DNA of 64,000 bases from Pyxidicoccus parkwaysis. Lineage in GTDB: Bacteria > Myxococcota > Myxococcia > Myxococcales > Myxococcaceae. This document shows, one piece after another, positions 20,030 to 28,568 of the stretch. A model generated the notes under the pieces. That model was not told where the DNA came from and searched no databases. It worked only from the letters and a program-made list of their open reading frames with translations. Position 1 is the stretch's first letter. The number at the start of each line of letters is the position of its first letter. The DNA is taken from positions 5,198,001 through 5,262,000 of the forward strand of contig NZ_CP071090.1 in assembly GCF_017301735.1 (NCBI RefSeq). Reading direction: 5' to 3'. Made by a program: the position numbers and the translations under genes.

Positions 20030-21751
20030 ATGAGCAATTCCGTCTACTCCCGATATCGCGCCGCATTCGCCCAGGGCCTCGCCACGGCCCTGGGTGTGCC
20101 GGCGTCCGAGATTGAAGCGCAGATCAAGCCCGCCGAGCCGGCGCACGGCGACCTGAGCTTCGCCACCTTCCCCCTCGCCAAGGCGCAGAAGAAGGCGCCG
20201 CCCGCCATCGCCGCGGGGCTTGCCCAGTCGGTCAGCGTGCCGGGGCTCGACATCAAGGCGGTGGGCCCATACGTCAACGCCCGCTTCGCTCCCCTGCCCT
20301 TCACGGCCGAGGTCATCGATGCCGCCCGCTCCGCGGGGCTGGCCTACGGTGGCGACGCGGACGCGGGGCGCGGGAAGACGGTGGTCATCGACTACTCGTC
20401 GCCCAACATCGCCAAGCCCATCGGCTTCCACCACATCCGCACCACGTTCCTCGGCCACTGCATCGCCAACATCTACCGGGCGCTGGGCTGGAAGGTGGAG
20501 GGCATCAACTACCTGGGTGACTGGGGCAAGCAGTTCGGCCTCGTCGCGGTGGGCTTCCAGGAGTACGGCGACCCGGCGCGCATCGACGACATGGCGCACC
20601 TCGTGGAGGTGTACGTCAAGGCGAACAAGCGCGCGGAGGCCGAGCCGGAGTTCGATGCGAAGGCCCGCGAGTTCTTCCGCCGCATGGAGGCCGGTGACGC
20701 CGAGGCGCTCAAGCTCTGGAACCAGTTCCGAGAGACGAGCATCAAGGGCTTCAAGCTCATCTACAAGCGGATGGGCATCGAGTTCGAGCACATCGAGGGA
20801 GAGAGCCGCTACCAGGGGAAGATGGACGCGGTCATCGACCAGATTGCGAAGAAGCCCGGCGTGAAGGAGTCCGAGGGCGCGCTCATCGTGGACCTGCCCT
20901 ATGCGGAGAACGAACCGCCCATCCTGCTGAAGAAGAAGGACGGCAGTACGCTGTACGCAACGCGCGACCTGGCTGCGGCTGAGGACCGGTACGAGCGGTT
21001 CCACTTCGACAAGTCGCTTTACGTGGTGGCACAGGACCAGGCACTGCACTTCCGGCAGGTGTTCCGCACCCTGAAGGAGATGGGCCATCCCTGGGCGGAC
21101 CGCACCGTGCACGTGGCCTTCGGCCGTATCCACGGCATGAGCACGCGCAAGGGCCAGGTGGTCCAGCTCAACGACGTGCTGGACGAGGCTCGGGACCTGG
21201 TCAGCGCCAAGGTGACCGAGAACGTGGAGGCAGGCCGCCTCCAGACGGCCAACGCGGCCCAGCTCGCGGAACAGATCGGCTTGGCCGCCATCGTCTTCGG
21301 CGACCTCAAGCACAAGCGCGCCAGCGACTACACCTTCGACTGGGACGAGGTGCTCAGCTTCGAAGGCCACACCGGTCCCTATCTCCAGTACGCGCACGCG
21401 CGTGTCGTCAACGTGCTGCGCAAGGGTGGCGGAGCCCCAGCCAGCTACGACGCGAGCCTGCTGACGCTTCCCGAAGAGCAGGCGCTGGTGCGCGAAATCA
21501 TGCGCCTGCCCGAGGTGGTGCGCGACGCGGCCGAGCAGTACGAGCCGAGCCTCGTGGCGCGCCTGTTGCTCGACGTGGCCGCGGCCCTCAGTCGCTACTA
21601 CACGCTGGGCAACCAGGACCGCGAGAAGCGCATCATCATCGACGGCAACGACGCGCTGCGCGCGGCGCGGCTCGCCCTGACGGATGCGACGCGGGTTACG
21701 CTGGCCGCGGGCCTGACGCTGCTGGGCATTCCGACGCCGGACAACATGTAG
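20030..21751 (+). CDS. argS: Arginyl-tRNA synthetase
   Basis: Class I synthetase that charges tRNA-Arg. The 573-residue product has the N-terminal additional domain, the YSSPNIAKPIGFHHIRTTFLG active-site region, the GMSTRKGQ (KMSK-type) loop, and a C-terminal anticodon-binding helical domain. The usual HVGH form of the HIGH motif reads GFHH here, so only the last histidine is conserved in place. Length and every other block are normal, so it is probably active. A TAGTAT hexamer lies 12 bases before the ATG. plsB follows after 13 bases. Confidence 0.95.
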   Translation: MSNSVYSRYRAAFAQGLATALGVPASEIEAQIKPAEPAHGDLSFATFPLAKAQKKAPPAIAAGLAQSVSVPGLDIKAVGPYVNARFAPLPFTAEVIDAARSAGLAYGGDADAGRGKTVVIDYSSPNIAKPIGFHHIRTTFLGHCIANIYRALGWKVEGINYLGDWGKQFGLVAVGFQEYGDPARIDDMAHLVEVYVKANKRAEAEPEFDAKAREFFRRMEAGDAEALKLWNQFRETSIKGFKLIYKRMGIEFEHIEGESRYQGKMDAVIDQIAKKPGVKESEGALIVDLPYAENEPPILLKKKDGSTLYATRDLAAAEDRYERFHFDKSLYVVAQDQALHFRQVFRTLKEMGHPWADRTVHVAFGRIHGMSTRKGQVVQLNDVLDEARDLVSAKVTENVEAGRLQTANAAQLAEQIGLAAIVFGDLKHKRASDYTFDWDEVLSFEGHTGPYLQYAHARVVNVLRKGGGAPASYDASLLTLPEEQALVREIMRLPEVVRDAAEQYEPSLVARLLLDVAAALSRYYTLGNQDREKRIIIDGNDALRAARLALTDATRVTLAAGLTLLGIPTPDNM

Positions 21752-21764
21752 CCGGGGGGCTACC

Positions 21765-24320
21765 GTGGACACCGTGCTGACTCAGACTGGGAATCAGGGT
21801 GAGGCCTCGCTGAAGGAAGAGTTCGGCCCCATGGGCCGGGCGCTGGGAGCCCGTTATCTCGACGGGGTCCACTTCTCCGCGGAGACCGAGGACGAGCTGC
21901 GCTCACTCCACGCGAAGGGCTTCGTGGTGCACATCATGCGCTCCACGGCGTGGGTGAACTTCCTCTACCTGACCTGGGCCATGGTCCGCCGGGCCCTGCC
22001 GCCCGTGCGGGCGGTGGCGAACCTGCGGCCGTGGTTCACCCGCCCCTGGCGGCAGACGAAGCACCGCGGCGACTACGCCCAGCGCTTCGAGTACGCACGG
22101 CAGCAGGGCGGCAGCGGGCTCGTGTTCCTGCGCCGCACCGCGCTGCTGGCTCCGTCGGGGAAGGAGACCCGCGAGGACCCCTTCCCCGCCCTCGTGGCCA
22201 TGGCGCGTCAGTCGGACCGTCCGGTGTACCTGGTGCCGGAGCTGTTCATCTGGGAGAAGCGCACCGCGCGCCTCAAGCCCAACTGGGTGGACATCGTGTT
22301 CGGGAGCCCGGAGGCGCCGGGCTTCCTGCACTCGATGCTCGCCTTCTTCCGCAACTACAAGCGCGCGCAGTTCCGCGTGGGCGAGCCCATCGACCTGCGC
22401 CGCTTCGTGGAGCAGAACCCGAAGGACTCGGATGACGTGCTGGCGCGCAAGGTGCGCAGCACGCTCCACGTCCACCTCGCCCGCGAGACGCGCGCCGTGT
22501 TCGGCCCGCCCGTGAAGCCGGCGGCGCGAGTCATCGACGAGACGCTGCGCGACAGGGCGCTGCGCAAGGTGCTGGACGAGCACGCGGCCGCCACGAATCG
22601 CAAGCAGGAGAGTGTGCTGCGCGAGTCCCGCCGCAACCTGGAGGCCATCGCCGCGCGGCCCAGCCCCACCACGCTGGCCTTCATCGCCCCCGTGCTGGAG
22701 TGGGTGTTCAACCGCATCTACGACGGCATCGAGGTGGATGAGGCGGGCCTGCACCGCGCGCTCAAGGCCGCGGGCAAGGCGCCGCTCGTGCTGTGCCCCA
22801 GCCACAAGAGCCACGTCGACTACCTGGTGATGAGCTGGATTCTGTGGAGCCGCGGCTACACGGTGCCGCTGGTGGCCGCGGGCGCCAACCTCTCCTTCTG
22901 GCCGCTGGGCCCCATCTTCCGCCGCTGCGGCGCGTTCTTCCTGCGGCGCTCGTTCAAGGACGACAAGGTCTACGCCGCGTCCTTCAAGGCATACGTGCGC
23001 AAGCTGGTGCACGATGGCACCCACCAGGAGTTCTTCCCCGAGGGCGGCCGCTCGCGCACGGGCAAGCTGCTGCTGCCCAAGCTGGGCATGTTCACCTGGC
23101 AGGTGGAGTCCGTGCTCGAAGGCGCGCGCAACGACCTCATGTTCGTGCCGGTGGCCATCGACTACGAGAAGGTCGTGGAGTCCGGCAGCTACTCGAAGGA
23201 GCTGGCCGGCGGTGAGAAGAAGCCCGAGGACCTCAAGGCGCTCCTCAGCACGCCCAAGGTGCTCGCGGCCCGCTACGGGCGCATCCACCTGAGCTTCGAC
23301 GAGCCCATTTCGCTGCAGGACTTCATGAAGGCTCGCGGGCTCAATCCCGAGGAGCCGGTCAATGACGAGCAGAAGAAGGGCCTAGTGCGCGCGCTCGGCA
23401 ACCGGGTGATGTACGGCATCAGCAAGGTGTCCACCGTGACGCCGCACGCGCTGGTGAGCACGGCTTTGCTGGCGCACCGCCTGCGTGGGCTCGGGCAGCG
23501 CGAGATGACGGACCGCATCAGCGTCCTGCGCCGCATTGCCCTGGAGGACGGCGCGCCGCTGTCCAAGGAGCTGCGCAACGCTCCGAGCAATCCGGAGACG
23601 ATGGGTCCCATCCAGGACGCCATGCGCACGTTCATCAACGACGAGATGGTGCGCACTCAGGAGGCACGCGGCGAGGTCATCTACCAGGTGGAGGACTCGC
23701 GCCGCCCGGAGATGTCCTTCTACAAGAACACGCTGATGAACCTGGTGGCCGCACGCAGCCTCGTGGCCAACGCGCTGCTCGCGGGGGGCTCTCCGGCTTC
23801 GTACGACGACGTGAAGGCGCGGGCGCTGTTCCTGTCGCGCCTCTTCAAGGTGGAGTTCATCTACCGGGTGGGCCTCACCTTCGACACCATCTTCGCGGAG
23901 ACGGTGGAGCGGCTGGTGCGCATGGGCCTGGTATTGCACGAGGGCGACACGCTGAAGCTCGCCCCCGAGCCGCATGCTCGCCCGGAATTGGAGTTCCTGG
24001 CGGACCTGCTGCGCGACTACCTGGAGGCGTACCTCCTGGCGGCGATGACGATGGAGGACGTGGCCAGCGGCGTGGCGACGGACAAGAAGACGTTCATCAA
24101 GCTGGCGCTGGAGACGGGCCGCGCGGAGTACCACGCGGGCCGCATCACCGCCGCCGAGTCCCTGGCCAAGGTCACCCTGGAGAACGCGGTGGCCTACCTG
24201 CAGGACCAGAAGCTCCTCGTCGAGAAGGACAAGAAGCTGGAGCTCGGACCGGCGGCGCAGGAAGAGTCGAAGCGGAAGCAGTTCGCCGACAGCATCCGCG
24301 AGTACCTCAAGCGAGCGTAA
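21765..24320 (+). CDS. plsB: Glycerol-3-phosphate 1-O-acyltransferase (PlsB family)
   Basis: Membrane-associated enzyme for the first acylation of glycerol-3-phosphate in phospholipid synthesis. The 851-residue length fits PlsB. The acyltransferase blocks are clear: HKSHVDYL (HX4D catalytic pair, about residue 345), GAFFLRRSF, FPEGGRSRTGK, and VPVAIDYEKVVE. The rest is the PlsB-type helical C-terminus. Start is GTG, 13 bases after the argS stop codon, so the two probably form an operon. Confidence 0.9.
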   Translation: MDTVLTQTGNQGEASLKEEFGPMGRALGARYLDGVHFSAETEDELRSLHAKGFVVHIMRSTAWVNFLYLTWAMVRRALPPVRAVANLRPWFTRPWRQTKHRGDYAQRFEYARQQGGSGLVFLRRTALLAPSGKETREDPFPALVAMARQSDRPVYLVPELFIWEKRTARLKPNWVDIVFGSPEAPGFLHSMLAFFRNYKRAQFRVGEPIDLRRFVEQNPKDSDDVLARKVRSTLHVHLARETRAVFGPPVKPAARVIDETLRDRALRKVLDEHAAATNRKQESVLRESRRNLEAIAARPSPTTLAFIAPVLEWVFNRIYDGIEVDEAGLHRALKAAGKAPLVLCPSHKSHVDYLVMSWILWSRGYTVPLVAAGANLSFWPLGPIFRRCGAFFLRRSFKDDKVYAASFKAYVRKLVHDGTHQEFFPEGGRSRTGKLLLPKLGMFTWQVESVLEGARNDLMFVPVAIDYEKVVESGSYSKELAGGEKKPEDLKALLSTPKVLAARYGRIHLSFDEPISLQDFMKARGLNPEEPVNDEQKKGLVRALGNRVMYGISKVSTVTPHALVSTALLAHRLRGLGQREMTDRISVLRRIALEDGAPLSKELRNAPSNPETMGPIQDAMRTFINDEMVRTQEARGEVIYQVEDSRRPEMSFYKNTLMNLVAARSLVANALLAGGSPASYDDVKARALFLSRLFKVEFIYRVGLTFDTIFAETVERLVRMGLVLHEGDTLKLAPEPHARPELEFLADLLRDYLEAYLLAAMTMEDVASGVATDKKTFIKLALETGRAEYHAGRITAAESLAKVTLENAVAYLQDQKLLVEKDKKLELGPAAQEESKRKQFADSIREYLKRA

Positions 24321-24373
24321 AGCGTTCGCGGATGAAGCGCGGCCCGGGCCGTCAGCGTGCGAGAGTGGTGGAT

Positions 24374-24877
24374 ATGGCTCGTCACCTGCGGCCCGGACTT
24401 CTCGCGTTGCTCTGCTTCATCCTGCAGTCCTCCTGCCGGAGCGCGCCTTCCGTGGCACCGGCAGGCGAAGCTCATGCATGCGGCACGTCGATTGACGACG
24501 TGGCGTGGATGACGGGGAGCTGGCAGGGGCCTTCGGGCGAGGGCACGGTGGAAGAGCACTGGTCCCACGCGGCGGGCGGCTCCATGCTCGGAATGGGTCG
24601 CTACGTCTTGAAGGAGCGGACGGCGTTCTTCGAGTACCTGCGCATCGAGGCGCGGCCCGACGGGCTCTATTACATCGCCCACCCCAAGGCCCGTGCAGGC
24701 GTGGAGTTCAAACTCGTGCGCTGCTCGCAACGCGAGGCGCTGTTCGAGAACCCGCTGCATGATCACCCGAAGCGCATCCTGTACCGGCAGGAGTCGGCGG
24801 ACCGGCTCGCGGCGCACATCGAGGGTGAGGAGAATGGCAAGCCCGTCTCGGAGGACTTCCTCTACACGCGGCGGTAG
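24374..24877 (+). CDS. Lipoprotein with DUF6265-like domain
   Basis: The 167-residue product begins MARHLRPGLLALLCFILQSSC, a signal peptide ending in a lipobox-like LQSSC. The mature part carries VAWMTGSWQGPSGEGTVEEHWS and GLYYIAHPKA, which resemble the DUF6265 family (a small lipocalin-like beta-barrel of unknown function). The ATG at 24374 gives the best signal peptide. An ATG 14 codons earlier would add a charged leader. It lies 53 bases after plsB and could be read through from it. Confidence 0.65.
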   Translation: MARHLRPGLLALLCFILQSSCRSAPSVAPAGEAHACGTSIDDVAWMTGSWQGPSGEGTVEEHWSHAAGGSMLGMGRYVLKERTAFFEYLRIEARPDGLYYIAHPKARAGVEFKLVRCSQREALFENPLHDHPKRILYRQESADRLAAHIEGEENGKPVSEDFLYTRR

Positions 24878-24879
24878 CG

Positions 24880-25105
24880 CGGCCGCTCAGGGCGCCGTCG
24901 TCGCCCAGGCCTGACCGGCTCACGTACCGCAGGCGCAGCCCGTCGAAGACGCGGCAACAACACCGGGTCCTCCGGCGTGGTGCCGCGCCACGCGCGAATC
25001 TGGTACGCCTGCGCTTCGGTGCGCGCCTCCACTTGGAACGCCGCCGCATGCGACGTCGCCGCTCCGAGGCCCAGCCCCAGGAATGCAGTTCGGCTTTTCG
25101 TAACA
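24880..25105 (-). pseudogene. Fragment of a secreted outer-membrane-type protein gene
   Basis: On the minus strand one frame encodes TAFLGLGLGAATSHAAAF, a signal-peptide core, followed by QVEARTEAQAYQIRAWRG and TTPEDPVLLPR. It then turns into Arg-rich nonsense. A second frame continues VFDGLRLRYVSRSGLGDDGAL. From memory these are two separated parts of one myxobacterial secreted or outer-membrane protein family, in which they normally lie many residues apart. No start codon or ribosome-binding site is seen. The likely explanation is an internal deletion with frameshift that left a remnant between two plus-strand genes. Confidence 0.5.
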
Positions 25106-25117
25106 AGGAGACAAAAG

Positions 25118-26305
25118 GTGGAAGATTCAGCTCAAGGCGACTCACAGTCGCCGCAGCCGCCAGAGCCTCCGGTACCGCCCCGGGCTCCGACGAGCCCGCG
25201 CACGCTGGCGGTGGCGGGGACGGCGCTCGCGCTGGCGTTCTTCCTCACCGTGGGCGCCGGGGTGCAGCTCCTCAACACGGCCTTCGGCATCTGGTTCACG
25301 GAGTTCTTCGTCTTCTTCGCCCTGGGCTGGGTGCTGTTGCGCTTCGGCGGATGGAAGCCTCGCGAGTACACCGGCCTGACGCCGGCCCCGCGCGCGCCCA
25401 CCCTCTTCGGCTTCCTGCTGGGCGTGGCCAACTTCTTCGCGCTGGTGATTCCCATCCAGTACGCCGCCCAGAGCATCGCGCCCGAGTGGCTCACGAAGAT
25501 GTTCGACGGCTCGCGCCTCTTCGAGGGCCAGACGTCCGTGGAGCTGGGCCTCATCCTCGCCGGCGTCTCCATCGCCGCGCCGCTATGCGAGGAGTTCTTC
25601 TTCCGCGGCATCCTCCAGCGAGGCCTGACGCCCGCGCCGCCTGAATCCCCCGTGCGCGCGCTGGTGGTGACGGCCGTGATTTTCAGCGCGTTCCACCTGG
25701 ACCCGGTGGGCTTCGCCGCTCGCGCGGAGCTGGGGCTGCTCTTCGGGTGGCTGTACCTGCGCACCGGCTCGCTCTGGCCGGGCATCGCCGCGCACGCGGC
25801 CAACAACATCGTGTCCTCCGTGCTCTTCCTCGCGGCGAAGGCCATGGGCCAGGACGCCACCGACGCGGAGACGGACGTGCGCGCCGTGCTCGCGCTCGCG
25901 GGCCTGGGCTTCATCGGCCTGTCCGCGCTCTTCACCGCCGCGCGCCACTTCCCGGTGCTCCTCGCCGCACCGCCGCGCGCCACCGACGAGGAGGCCCGCG
26001 CGCCAGAGCCCCGCCCGGCTCTCGCGATGCTGCTCCTGCCATGGGTGGTGGGTGCCACGGTGGCGCTGGGAGGATTGGCCACGCTGGACACCCGGGGCCT
26101 CTCCCTCAACCTCTACGACATGCAGCACCCGCTACCGGAGCTCGGAAAGGACGCGCCTCCGGGGCTCCTCGCGGAGCGGAAGGCGCTCATGGTGCTCCGC
26201 ACCTCCGCGCGGCAGGGCAAGACGCCGATGGAGGACTACCGGGAGGAGCGCGAGCGGCAGATGCGCGCGCACCGCCAGGCCCTGGGCGCTCAGAAGAAGC
26301 CCTGA
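25118..26305 (+). CDS. CPBP-family intramembrane metalloprotease
   Basis: Polytopic membrane protein of the CAAX-protease/bacteriocin-processing (CPBP, ABI) family. The 395-residue product has a Pro-rich cytoplasmic N-terminus, about eight hydrophobic segments, and the three family motifs: EEFFFRG (Glu158, Glu159, Arg163), FSAFH (His193) and HAANN (His226, Asn230). The GTG at 25118 is preceded by AAGGAG with good spacing. Longer upstream reading was rejected because it runs over the antisense gene remnant. The substrate is unknown. A charged C-terminal tail follows the last membrane segment. Confidence 0.85.
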   Translation: MEDSAQGDSQSPQPPEPPVPPRAPTSPRTLAVAGTALALAFFLTVGAGVQLLNTAFGIWFTEFFVFFALGWVLLRFGGWKPREYTGLTPAPRAPTLFGFLLGVANFFALVIPIQYAAQSIAPEWLTKMFDGSRLFEGQTSVELGLILAGVSIAAPLCEEFFFRGILQRGLTPAPPESPVRALVVTAVIFSAFHLDPVGFAARAELGLLFGWLYLRTGSLWPGIAAHAANNIVSSVLFLAAKAMGQDATDAETDVRAVLALAGLGFIGLSALFTAARHFPVLLAAPPRATDEEARAPEPRPALAMLLLPWVVGATVALGGLATLDTRGLSLNLYDMQHPLPELGKDAPPGLLAERKALMVLRTSARQGKTPMEDYREERERQMRAHRQALGAQKKP

Positions 26306-26327
26306 CCCGGGGCGGCGGCGCCCGGCT

Positions 26328-26412
26328 CTCAGACGAAGCGGTACGAGCTGAGATGGAGCACCAGGCACCTGCTGCCCGGTGCGCTGCGCTCAGACGAAGC
26401 GGTACGAGCTGA
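26328..26412 (-). repeat. Duplicated gene end: 24-bp direct repeat
   Basis: The 24 bases at 26389-26412, which encode the last residues (VSSYRFV-stop) of the small minus-strand gene, are repeated exactly at 26328-26351, 61 bases downstream. Similarity continues imperfectly beyond the 24 bases (GTGCTCCATC against GTGTTCCACG), so the downstream copy would encode a VLHLSSYRFV-stop tail. It looks like a partial tandem duplication or the scar of a lost paralogue. Confidence 0.75.
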
Positions 26413-26605
26413 CGTGGAACACGGGGCCCACCATGGCGCTGGTGAGCAGGTCCTTGTCCACACGGCCCTCGGCCTCGATTCGCTGGCCGTCCTTCTTGAT
26501 CTTCCGGTCGCCGCCAGCGAGCTGGTACGTGGTGCCGTCGTCACCCTCCAGTACCCATACGCCCGTCTCGATGTCGCGGAAGACGACGCGTCCGGTGAGC
26601 TTCAC
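26390..26605 (-). CDS. Small beta-rich protein of unknown function
   Basis: The 71-residue product starts MKLTGRVVFRDIETGVWVLEGDDG and contains GDRKIKKDGQRIEAEGRVD, ending GPVFHVSSYRFV. Alternating hydrophobic strands and the phrase GxRIEAEGRV suggest a small OB-like barrel. It has no signal peptide. The GTG at 26605 has GGAGG upstream and overlaps the protease stop codon (GTGA), so it is translated with the subtilase gene and may assist it. I do not recognise the family with certainty. Confidence 0.65.
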   Translation of the reverse strand: MKLTGRVVFRDIETGVWVLEGDDGTTYQLAGGDRKIKKDGQRIEAEGRVDKDLLTSAMVGPVFHVSSYRFV

Positions 26606-28407
26606 GCGTCCTCCTTCTTGAGCATCGCGCGGGCGATGATGAGGCACAGCACGGTGTTGAAGCCCAGCCACGGCTTCGCCAGGAAGGTGAAGGGCATCCA
26701 CGCCAGCGCCGGAGCCCCCGCCCACGCGGAGTACGCGAGGAAGCCCGCGAAGCCCAGCGCCAGGCCACCCGTCGCCGCGCGCAGCCCGCGCCACTTGATG
26801 GACGGCAGCGAGATGAGCAGCGGAATCAGCGCGCTGTAGAACAGCGGGTTCACCGTCTTCCCACGGCCGAAGATGATGCGCTCCCAGTCGGGGATGGGCA
26901 GCGAGGCCACATTCACCACGTCACCCGCCGCGCCGTCCGAGCCACCGAACCAGTTCTTCAGGAAGAAGGCGCCCACCGTCGACAGCAGCAGCGGGATGAG
27001 GAACGCGGGCTTGAAGAGCACGTTGAGGTAGCCGGGCCGCGCGCCCCCGCGCAGCGTCAGCAGCACGAAGGCCAGCAGCGCCAGCGCCCAGTACAGCGGG
27101 GGCCACTGGGACATCCCGCCGCGCAGCGACGCCAGCGAGGCCTCCGCGTTGAGCAGGCCGTTTCCGTACTGCTCGCTCCACGCCTGGCCCTCCATCTTCT
27201 TCGCGCCGGCGTACAGCGCCTTCTCCACCTCGTCCGGGCCCTTGGCGCCGGCCGCGTACAGCATGGCGGCCACCGCGGCCACGTGCGGCGTGGCCATGCT
27301 GGTGCCCTGGTAGTAGGCGTAGACGGAGCGCGACGGGTCTCTCGGGTCAATGGTGTTCTGGAGGATGCCGCCCTGGTCGCCACGGCGCTTGTCACCACCC
27401 GGCGCGGCGATGTCCAGCTCCTTGCCGTAGGACGAGTACGGCGCCAGCGTGCCGTCCGGCCCCACCGCCGACACCGCCACCGCGCCCGGATAGGCCGCGG
27501 GGAACTCCACGCGCGCCCGGCCACCGTTGCCGGCCGCCGCCACCACGGTGACGCCCTTCTTGCGCGCGTACTCCACCGCGCTCGCCATCACCTGCGAGTA
27601 CCCGCCGCCGCCCAGGGACATGTTGATGACGTTGGCGCCATGGTCCGCCGCGAAACGGATGGCGTCCGCGATGTCCGCCGTGGTGCCGCCACCGAAGTGG
27701 TTGAGCACCTTCACCGGCATCAGCGTCGCCTCGAAGGCCACGCCCGCCACGCCCTCCTTGTTGTTGGTGGCCTGGGCGATGGTGCCCGCCACGTGCGTGC
27801 CGTGGCCGTGGTCGTCATTGGCGTGCTCGTCGTCGTTCACGAAGTCGTAGCCCTTCACGAACTTCACGCCCTTGAGGTCCGGCACCTGCTTGAACTCGTC
27901 GTAGTCCTCGTACGCGATGCCCGTGTCGAGCACCGCCACCACCACGCCCTTGCCGTGGTTGCGCTCCCACGCCTTGGGCATGTCGATCATCCGCAGGTTC
28001 CACTGCTCGGAGTACTGGGGGTCGTTCGGTACGAAGCTCGCGTGGACCTCCATCAGCGGCTCGGCGGACTCCACGTTGGGGTTCTGCCGGATGCGCGCCA
28101 GGGTGCCCTCGACGTCGTCCACGCCCACCGCCAGGGTGAGGGCCTCTTCGGCGCTCTCCACGGAGTTGAGCTCCAGGTCGATGCCCCAGTCGGCCTCCCA
28201 GGCGTCGAACTGGGCCTTGGTGGTGCCGTCCTTGAAGTCGACGACGATGGCGCCGGGCACCACGTCCGCGGGCTCGAGCGCCTCGGCCGCGGCGGTCTCG
28301 GACTGCGTTGGCGGGGGCGACGCCTGCTCATCCGAGCGGGATGCGCAGGCCGTTGCCAGCGTCAGGGCCAGCACCGCACCACCCAGGGTCCATCGCACCA
28401 TCCGCAT
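26602..28407 (-). CDS. Membrane-anchored subtilisin-like serine protease (S8), probable lipoprotein
   Basis: The 601-residue product has a lipoprotein-like signal peptide (LTLATAC, Cys21), a propeptide-like domain (about 45-125), a complete subtilase domain with catalytic Asp161 (AVLDTGIAY), His205 (GHGTHVAGT), oxyanion Asn293 (AAGNGG) and Ser370 (GTSMATPH), and then about five hydrophobic segments in the C-terminal 150 residues. The multi-span tail is unusual for an S8 protease and would fix it to the inner membrane facing the periplasm. The ATG at 28407 has AAGGAG seven bases upstream. It overlaps the small downstream gene. Confidence 0.9.
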   Translation of the reverse strand: MRMVRWTLGGAVLALTLATACASRSDEQASPPPTQSETAAAEALEPADVVPGAIVVDFKDGTTKAQFDAWEADWGIDLELNSVESAEEALTLAVGVDDVEGTLARIRQNPNVESAEPLMEVHASFVPNDPQYSEQWNLRMIDMPKAWERNHGKGVVVAVLDTGIAYEDYDEFKQVPDLKGVKFVKGYDFVNDDEHANDDHGHGTHVAGTIAQATNNKEGVAGVAFEATLMPVKVLNHFGGGTTADIADAIRFAADHGANVINMSLGGGGYSQVMASAVEYARKKGVTVVAAAGNGGRARVEFPAAYPGAVAVSAVGPDGTLAPYSSYGKELDIAAPGGDKRRGDQGGILQNTIDPRDPSRSVYAYYQGTSMATPHVAAVAAMLYAAGAKGPDEVEKALYAGAKKMEGQAWSEQYGNGLLNAEASLASLRGGMSQWPPLYWALALLAFVLLTLRGGARPGYLNVLFKPAFLIPLLLSTVGAFFLKNWFGGSDGAAGDVVNVASLPIPDWERIIFGRGKTVNPLFYSALIPLLISLPSIKWRGLRAATGGLALGFAGFLAYSAWAGAPALAWMPFTFLAKPWLGFNTVLCLIIARAMLKKEDA

Positions 28408-28568
28408 CGGGCCACTCCTTGAGGAACGAGGCTCTTCCAGAAGACCCCTACGAACGAATGTCGGAACGATTGGGTCTGCACTCACAGTCTGTACGCCCCC
28501 TCTCCCGGCGTGCAAGGGCCCGGGCGTCAAGAAACGTGAAGAAGTCCAAAGGGTTGCATCGGCATCGG

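Noticed and set aside
18299-21772. Frame of about 1,150 codons antisense to the histidine kinase and argS
   Set aside because: Both plus-strand genes are certain, with full motifs. The antisense product is low-complexity (His/Leu/Arg/Val) and has no recognisable domain.
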